DNA of 64,000 bases. Origin: Spirochaetota bacterium. Its GTDB lineage: Bacteria > Spirochaetota > Spirochaetia > SZUA-6. The stretch spans positions 62,001 through 126,000 of the forward strand of contig JAADHF010000131.1 in assembly GCA_013151965.1 (NCBI GenBank). Direction: 5' to 3'. Below the pieces are notes generated by a model, which did not search any database, was not told where the DNA came from, and saw only the letters and a program-made list of their open reading frames with translations. Below, piece by piece: positions 59,288 through 64,000 of the stretch. The stretch's first letter is position 1. Each line of letters opens with the position of its first letter. The translations under genes were made by a program, and so were the position numbers.

Positions 59288-60310
59288 CTAAAACTTGTTA
59301 AAAAAATTATCTTTTTTTAATGTATTTAACATTGTTATGCAGCGGCGGACAATGTGTTTCCCGAAAAAATCTCCTAACATTAGAGATGATGATTCGGCAA
59401 GCGGTGCATACAGTTCTTTTAAATTATTTTCGACCGGGCAATCCGGGAATCCGATATATGCAGCATGAAGCAGATAGCCCTTCCTGTTTTTTTTACCCCC
59501 GTATTTTGTATCACCGGGAAGGGGACAGTGATGAGCTTTTGCCTGCACTCTTATCTGATGAGTTCTCCCTGTTACGGGAAAGCAGAGCGCTAATGTGAGG
59601 TTGTTCCTGTTTGCAATAGGCATAACCTTTGTAACAGCTCTCTTGCCGCTGTCATCTCCTGCGATATATGATATGCGTTTCAGTTTGTTCCTTTTTACAG
59701 TGTCTTTCCAGATTACCGGCCCGGAAACGGTTCCGCTTAAAAGAGCTATATATATTTTTATTATCCTGCGCGAGTGCATACACAGTGAGAGTTCCTGTGC
59801 TGTTTTAAGTGTCAGAGGGTAAAGTACGATCCCGGTCGTGTTTCTGTCGAGCCTGTGTGACGGCCCGGGTTTAAATGACAGGGAGGAAATACTATCCAGT
59901 CCGGGGTTTCGTAAAAGGTACTGCTGTACCCGTTCATCGAGGGAGTCTCTGCCGTGTGTAAGTAATCCTGCCGGTTTGTTTAATGCGATAAGTTTTGTAC
60001 TCCTGTAAATTATCCAGTCTTCAGGCAGCGGCGGAATATTTAAGCTTCCTGCCGGTTTCCGGACTTTCCCGCTGTTATAACCGGAAACATCCTTTTTTAT
60101 TTCTTCGGGAATATCTATGGTCTGGCCTTTAATAACGCGGTACGAATGCGATTTTTTTGTTCCGTCAACCCTGATTATTCCAAGTCTTATCAGTTTGTAG
60201 ATACCGGTTAACGGCTGTTCCGGAAGCATCCTGCGTACAATTCTATCAAGCCGTCTGCCTTCATCGTTATCGGTTACAGGGTATTTGTTAATATGGTTTG
60301 CTATATTCAT
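59288..60310 (-). CDS. RluA-family pseudouridine synthase (RluC/RluD-like)
   Basis: 340 residues. An N-terminal S4 RNA-binding domain (EGRRLDRIVRRM, about 17-28) precedes the catalytic domain. The catalytic Asp is in SHRLDRNTTG (near residue 155), and VTGRTHQIRVQAKAHHCPLPGDTKYGG completes the RluA pattern. It modifies uridines in rRNA; the position is not predictable. It starts 4 bp after the MlaD gene end, on the same strand, so it may be in the Mla operon. The N-terminal S4 favours RluC/D over RluA. Confidence 0.85.
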   Translation of the reverse strand: MNIANHINKYPVTDNDEGRRLDRIVRRMLPEQPLTGIYKLIRLGIIRVDGTKKSHSYRVIKGQTIDIPEEIKKDVSGYNSGKVRKPAGSLNIPPLPEDWIIYRSTKLIALNKPAGLLTHGRDSLDERVQQYLLRNPGLDSISSLSFKPGPSHRLDRNTTGIVLYPLTLKTAQELSLCMHSRRIIKIYIALLSGTVSGPVIWKDTVKRNKLKRISYIAGDDSGKRAVTKVMPIANRNNLTLALCFPVTGRTHQIRVQAKAHHCPLPGDTKYGGKKNRKGYLLHAAYIGFPDCPVENNLKELYAPLAESSSLMLGDFFGKHIVRRCITMLNTLKKDNFFNKF

Positions 60311-60313
60311 TTG

Positions 60314-61237
60314 TTACTGCGTGTTAACGGATCCTAAGATATCGTTTAAGGTCTTCTGCAGGGAACCGGTAATATTAACAATATTTTCGGAAACCTGCTG
60401 CAGGTTATTCATGGTATCCTCGATCTGTTTGCTTAATTTCGGATTGCTGATTGTATCGATAAATGATGACCGGCGTGTAAGCGAATCAACGGTTTTTTTA
60501 ACGCTCTTTGTGATGGCGTTAAGATTATCGAGGGTTTCTGAAAGATTTTTATTTTCACTTTCCACGGTATCCCCTATATTTTTCTGCAGAGAAGCGGTCA
60601 GGCTGTTAATTCGTGCCAGTGTAGTCTTGATGACCGATGTTATCTGCGGAATTGTATCCGTTAACTCACCGGACTGTTCCGTTATTTTGTTGAGGTTTTT
60701 ACTTGTCTTTTCGATATTGATAATTGTATTCTCGATGGATGTCTTGTTGTCGGCAAGAATCCCGGCGACTATCTTGATACTTTTACCTATATCGTTCAGC
60801 ATGCCGATGCCGGTTGTCAGAAGTGACGATGTGTCGAGCATGGGTTCGCCTTTAAAAATATAACCATCCGGAGCAGACGGCGAGTCTAACGGACCGGGGA
60901 AAATCTCTATATACTGGTCTCCCATGAGCCCGCGGACAACGATAGCAAACTGGTCTTTTTCTCTTACTATTTCTCCGGGCCTCATTGTAACGGTAACATA
61001 CACGGACCGCTGGTCTGCTTTGTTTATTTCGATCTTTGTTACGGATCCTACTTTTACTCCGGATTTTCTTACCCATGTTCCTATGTTAAGAGCTCCGATG
61101 CGTTCGTATAATACCTTAACGGAGGTGCCTCTGCTGAACTGAAAGTTATTTATCATCAGATACAGGAATACCGATGTTCCGATTGCAATAATCGAAATTA
61201 TAATTACCCTGATTATCCTGCTTGCTTTAGTAGCCAT
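60314..61237 (-). CDS. mlaD: MlaD-type MCE-domain lipid-binding protein
   Basis: About 307 residues. One N-terminal TM helix (about 10-32), then a single MCE domain (RGTSVKVLYERIGALNIGTWVRKSG and VGSVTKIEI are typical), then a long helical tail with repeated Asn/Ser/Thr heptads that may form a coiled-coil needle. With MlaE and MlaF it should move phospholipids between membranes. The ATG at 61237 lies inside the MlaF gene end (11-bp overlap). An upstream in-frame ATG at 61306 would lengthen the protein with no support. Confidence 0.82.
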   Translation of the reverse strand: MATKASRIIRVIIISIIAIGTSVFLYLMINNFQFSRGTSVKVLYERIGALNIGTWVRKSGVKVGSVTKIEINKADQRSVYVTVTMRPGEIVREKDQFAIVVRGLMGDQYIEIFPGPLDSPSAPDGYIFKGEPMLDTSSLLTTGIGMLNDIGKSIKIVAGILADNKTSIENTIINIEKTSKNLNKITEQSGELTDTIPQITSVIKTTLARINSLTASLQKNIGDTVESENKNLSETLDNLNAITKSVKKTVDSLTRRSSFIDTISNPKLSKQIEDTMNNLQQVSENIVNITGSLQKTLNDILGSVNTQ

Positions 61238-61976
61238 TTGCCTGTTGAATCCTTTCTCTCTTTTTAATGAAATGTTCGTATATAAGAGAATCTTCCCGAA
61301 AAGCATCCTTTCTGGAATCCAGAGAAACGATTATTCCCCTTTCCAGTAATGCTATTCTGTCCGCAATAAAATGTGTTAATTCTATATCATGGGTGACGAT
61401 CAAAGAGGTTATATTTAATTCCTGCTGAAGCTTCTTAATCATTATTTCCACTATCGCCGAGCTGTAAGGGTCGAGTCCGTTTGTCGGTTCATCGTAGAGC
61501 AGGTATTTCGGCTCCATTATCATAGCCCTGGCGATCGCAACTTTACGTTTCATCCCGCCGGAAAGTTCGGAAGGCATGGCATCGAGGAATTCCTGCATTT
61601 CAACGAAATCAAGGTATGTCCGTACCTTTCTATCAATCTCTTCCCTGCTGAAGAGATGGTGATAGGTAAGAGGAAATGCAACGTTTTCATATACGGAAAG
61701 GGAATCAAAGAGTGCCCCTTCCTGAAAGAGCATTCCTATCTTGTTTCTTATCTTCAGAAGTTTTTTCCTGGAACACATTGTTATATCTTCGCCGTCTATA
61801 AGTATCGAACCCTGTTCGGGTTTAATAAGACCGCATAGTGATCTTAAAAGTACCGATTTGCCTATTCCGCTTCTTCCTATTACCACTGTGGCCATCTGCT
61901 CGTCTATCCGTATATCGAGCCCGCGGAGTACATGATTGTTGGAGAACGATACATGGAGATTTTTAACTTCTATCAT
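61227..61976 (-). CDS. mlaF: MlaF-type ABC transporter ATPase
   Basis: 249 residues. Walker A GRSGIGKS (about 33-40), signature LSGGMKRKVAIARAM and Walker B YLLYDEPTNGLDP are complete, with the family-specific SLIVTHDIELTHFIADRIALL. It energises the Mla phospholipid transporter, with the permease MlaE directly upstream (4-bp overlap) and MlaD downstream (11-bp overlap). It is inside one operon and probably co-translated with MlaE. Confidence 0.9.
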   Translation of the reverse strand: MIEVKNLHVSFSNNHVLRGLDIRIDEQMATVVIGRSGIGKSVLLRSLCGLIKPEQGSILIDGEDITMCSRKKLLKIRNKIGMLFQEGALFDSLSVYENVAFPLTYHHLFSREEIDRKVRTYLDFVEMQEFLDAMPSELSGGMKRKVAIARAMIMEPKYLLYDEPTNGLDPYSSAIVEIMIKKLQQELNITSLIVTHDIELTHFIADRIALLERGIIVSLDSRKDAFREDSLIYEHFIKKRERIQQANGY

Positions 61977-62749
61977 ACGGTTCCCCAGCCGGTTGTTTCC
62001 AGTACAACCTGGAAAATAAGATCTACCATTAACACATAGATGAAATTTATTACCGTTGACTTGGTTGTCGTTTTTCCCAATTCTACCGCACCGCCCTGAA
62101 AGTAATATCCGAGGCCGCAGGCATTAAGGCCGATAAAAAATCCGATGATTCCTGCCCGTACAAAGGACTGTGTAAGTATCGGCGGTTTTAAGAATTCAAA
62201 AGCATGTTCCAGAAAAATGGGGTATGCGATTCCGAACCAGTGTTTTAAAAAAAACATGGTGGAAACAATCGCGACTCCGTCCGACAACGCTTTAAGCAGG
62301 AGAAGTGAAATTATCGATGCGAGCACTCTCGGGATAACGATATGCTGGGTCGGTTCTACAGCCATTAATCTGAGTGCATCAAGCTGGCCGGACATCTGCA
62401 TAGATCCGATTTCCACGGTAAATGCCGTACCTACCCGTGAAGCAAAGAGGGTGCCTGCCATAAGAACGGATGTTTCTCTGAAAATAGCGAATGTAGTTGC
62501 GGTTCCTGCCCAGATGTATGCCCCGAACCGCCCGCCGTAATGGCCTCCCAGCCAGGCGAGAAACAGTCCCTGTACTACGGCACCTATCATTAGCGTGCCG
62601 AAACCTTCGAGCATTGTCCTTATAAATTGTTCACCTGTCTGTCTGTAGGGGAAAGGTTCTTTAAACAGCCAGTAAAAAAAATTACCGTAAACAAAGAGTA
62701 TCGATTTCCCTGCATATAGCCATTCTCTGGCTGATTCATTCTTAGTCAT
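61973..62749 (-). CDS. mlaE: MlaE-type ABC transporter permease
   Basis: 258 residues with five or six TM helices and the family pattern GAVVQGLFLAWLGGHYG, SVLMAGTLFASRVGTAFTVEIGSMQMSGQLDALRLMAVEPTQHI. It forms the membrane channel for phospholipid transport with MlaF and MlaD. First gene of the operon; no Shine-Dalgarno before the ATG, and the promoter is 12 nt upstream. The extra N-terminal 40 residues (WLYAGKSILFVYGNFFYWLF) are a helix before the conserved part, seen in some branches. Confidence 0.9.
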   Translation of the reverse strand: MTKNESAREWLYAGKSILFVYGNFFYWLFKEPFPYRQTGEQFIRTMLEGFGTLMIGAVVQGLFLAWLGGHYGGRFGAYIWAGTATTFAIFRETSVLMAGTLFASRVGTAFTVEIGSMQMSGQLDALRLMAVEPTQHIVIPRVLASIISLLLLKALSDGVAIVSTMFFLKHWFGIAYPIFLEHAFEFLKPPILTQSFVRAGIIGFFIGLNACGLGYYFQGGAVELGKTTTKSTVINFIYVLMVDLIFQVVLETTGWGTV

Positions 62750-62761
62750 ATATTAAAAAGT

Positions 62762-62791
62762 ATTCTATTGTTTATATAATGGAGATGTCAA
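62762..62791 (-). promoter_or_regulatory. Putative promoter of the mla operon, 12 nt from its ATG
   Basis: Minus strand: TTGACA (62791-62786), 18-bp spacer, TAGAAT (62767-62762), then 12 nt without a Shine-Dalgarno to the ATG at 62749. It partly overlaps the divergent promoter at 62785-62813. Confidence 0.5.
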
Positions 62792-62813
62792 GAAAAAAAT
62801 ATTTTGCTATAAT
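62785..62813 (+). promoter_or_regulatory. Putative promoter of the right-edge membrane protein, 9 nt from its GTG
   Basis: ATGTCA (62785-62790, sharing bases with the divergent -35), 17-bp spacer, TATAAT (62808-62813), then 9 nt to the GTG at 62823. No clear Shine-Dalgarno is present. Confidence 0.45.
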
Positions 62814-62822
62814 GTACAGGCT

Positions 62823-64000
62823 GTGAAGAAAAAAGCCCTGCTTATCACAATGTTCGTCTCTCTTCTTCTCGTTCTTATTATCGGCCTTTTTGCCGGTATT
62901 TTAAGAAATCCGTTATTTTACGGGGACAGTCAGATTTTTAAAGGCTATTATACTGTATTGATTAAATTAAAAAGTTCGGATCGGACAGGGATTAAAGAAA
63001 TACTCAAGAATAACCTCTTTAAAAAAGCAATTTCCGGGTACAGTGCGATTGTCTCGTTTAATGATTACACGGGCAGGGAAAAAATAACTCTGAATAAGAT
63101 TAAAAAGAGACTCGATCCATTGGATCCCAGGTATGATTCGTATTTGAAAAGGTTAAACTCCTACTTTTACACGCAGTCGGGAGGCATTCATTGGCAGATA
63201 GTATATGTTCCTTCTGCAAAGAATCCGGTCTCTATGTACATGGCGCTTAATACTTTTTTTAAGCAGATTCACGTAAAATGGAGGCTGGCGGGGTTTCACC
63301 TTTCTTCCGGAATTATAAATCTGGTTTTATTAACACTTTTCATGTATCTGATTTTTATGTATGTTGATTTTAAAAATAAAATAGTTAAGATATTCTTAGC
63401 TGCAGGTCTTATCCCCTGGATTCTGAATGTCCTTTTAGGGGGGCTTGGGGATATTATACTGTTTTTTCCGGTATTTTATTCCTGGTCGATTATTCTGAAA
63501 CATATAGAAAGTTTAATGCTGAATTCATTACGGTTTAACTGGAACAATAAAGATAAGAACGGTTTACTATCGGATGTCATACGCCTTCTTGCTGCAGGTA
63601 TTGTTCCCCCTTTATTTCTTCTGATTGCCGGCAGTGATTCTGAGCTTATGATTCGTTCATTAACAGCTGTTGTTTATGAAATGGTACTTACCGCGGTATT
63701 AATCTGGGCGCTTTTTCTGCGGATTAAGCATGTGGAATATAATATTTTTGAACCCGTTCCTATTTTAAAATCTTTTCACAGGTGGAGAGATTTATGGAAT
63801 TTGCATCTGTCGGCAAGAAAAATTAAAATAATTTTACTTGCCGCACTTGTAATATTTACACCAATAGTATTCACTGTAGTCAATTCCATAAACAGTACAG
63901 CTTTGCCGCAGCCGGTAAAAGCTAAAAACATAGGAAAGAAATTTAGCTGGCAGAATCTGGAAATGTTGTCCCGGAATACCTCCGGCGGCGGGTTCCCGAA
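62823..64000 (+). CDS. Multi-TM membrane protein, truncated by the window edge
   Basis: An open frame of about 392 codons runs from GTG at 62823 to the last base without a stop. It begins with a TM helix (about 5-27), then a soluble segment of about 130 residues (to about 155) and then five or six further TM helices. A new segment with VKAKNIGKKFSWQNLEM starts near the edge. The first ATG in frame is 27 bases later and has no ribosome-binding site either. The family is not recognised; the rest lies outside the window. A sensor or adenylate-cyclase-like CHASE2 protein is possible but not shown. Confidence 0.7.
   Translation, partial: MKKKALLITMFVSLLLVLIIGLFAGILRNPLFYGDSQIFKGYYTVLIKLKSSDRTGIKEILKNNLFKKAISGYSAIVSFNDYTGREKITLNKIKKRLDPLDPRYDSYLKRLNSYFYTQSGGIHWQIVYVPSAKNPVSMYMALNTFFKQIHVKWRLAGFHLSSGIINLVLLTLFMYLIFMYVDFKNKIVKIFLAAGLIPWILNVLLGGLGDIILFFPVFYSWSIILKHIESLMLNSLRFNWNNKDKNGLLSDVIRLLAAGIVPPLFLLIAGSDSELMIRSLTAVVYEMVLTAVLIWALFLRIKHVEYNIFEPVPILKSFHRWRDLWNLHLSARKIKIILLAALVIFTPIVFTVVNSINSTALPQPVKAKNIGKKFSWQNLEMLSRNTSGGGFP

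Noticed and set aside
1-64000. CRISPR arrays, insertion sequences, prophage or toxin-antitoxin genes
   Set aside because: No direct-repeat array, transposase, integrase or typical small toxin pair was seen; the window is compact core DNA.
1-64000. Over-representation of CCGG/TTCCGG tetramers
   Set aside because: The motif looks frequent by eye, but it follows from codon choice (Ser, Gly, Pro) and I cannot compute an expectation here.

Overview
The window looks like chromosomal core from a member of the Spirochaetota. It is double-membraned: there are signal peptides, lipoboxes, proteins ending in an outer-membrane-barrel Phe, and an Mla-type lipid transport operon. It also carries protein types common in spirochaetes: PEGA-domain lipoproteins, TPR proteins, a PilZ-like regulator and ComFB. 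This placement is an inference from gene content; no rRNA or marker tree is available. The DNA is moderately AT-rich and about 97% coding. No gap exceeds 180 bp, and I see no tRNA, rRNA, insertion sequence, phage gene or CRISPR array.

Layout. 1-7.3 kb: zinc-ribbon protein, citrate synthase, PEGA lipoprotein, RCK potassium channel with a cNMP-binding protein, BamE-like exported protein, rRNA methyltransferase and DUF192 lipoprotein. 7.3-12.8 kb (minus): exonuclease VII (xseBA), PilZ-like protein, an exported PPC-type protein, HD hydrolase and a lipoprotein. 12.9-18.1 kb (plus): Aquifex-type aconitase, HD phosphohydrolase, phosphoesterase, a small unknown and ComFB. 18.2-20.5 kb (minus): DUF503, a voltage-sensor-like membrane protein and an unknown. 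20.6-31 kb (plus): a 1618-aa surface protein, two paralogous outer-membrane proteins (one fused to FecR) and mutL. 31-35 kb: three TPR proteins. 35-37.6 kb: acyl carrier protein, phosphoesterase, ParB-like protein and MBL hydrolase. 37.6-41.9 kb (minus): complete gcvT-gcvH-gcvPA-gcvPB. 41.9-49 kb (minus): PBP1A, PEGA-like exported protein, LysM/M23 peptidase, buk, ptb and a small membrane protein. 49-52.1 kb (plus): aroA, aroB and a CRP-like protein. 52.1-62.7 kb (minus): HrpA-like helicase, hisS, acetyltransferase-like protein, TPR/pseudo-peptidase, P-loop/Asp23 protein, RluA-type synthase and MlaD-MlaF-MlaE. A membrane-protein gene runs off the right edge.

How the genes work together. Citrate synthase and aconitase give the first TCA steps. 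Ptb-Buk gives butyryl-CoA to butyrate with ATP yield, which suggests a fermentative or mixed metabolism. The glycine cleavage operon feeds one-carbon metabolism, and AroA/AroB belong to the shikimate pathway. Several products serve the envelope: PBP1A, the M23 peptidase, Mla, barrels and lipoproteins.

The most notable points are as follows. (1) At least eight transcription units appear to start with a sigma70-like promoter whose -10 box lies only 8-12 nt before the start codon, with no Shine-Dalgarno, suggesting widespread leaderless mRNAs. (2) The LysM/M23 peptidase gene has no ATG, GTG or TTG ahead of its signal peptide and appears to start at ATT. (3) A full S1-S4 voltage-sensor domain is joined to a HAMP-like sensor with no recognisable pore filter. 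(4) There are unusual domain fusions: TPR plus Mrr-like, P-loop plus Asp23, and FecR plus barrel.
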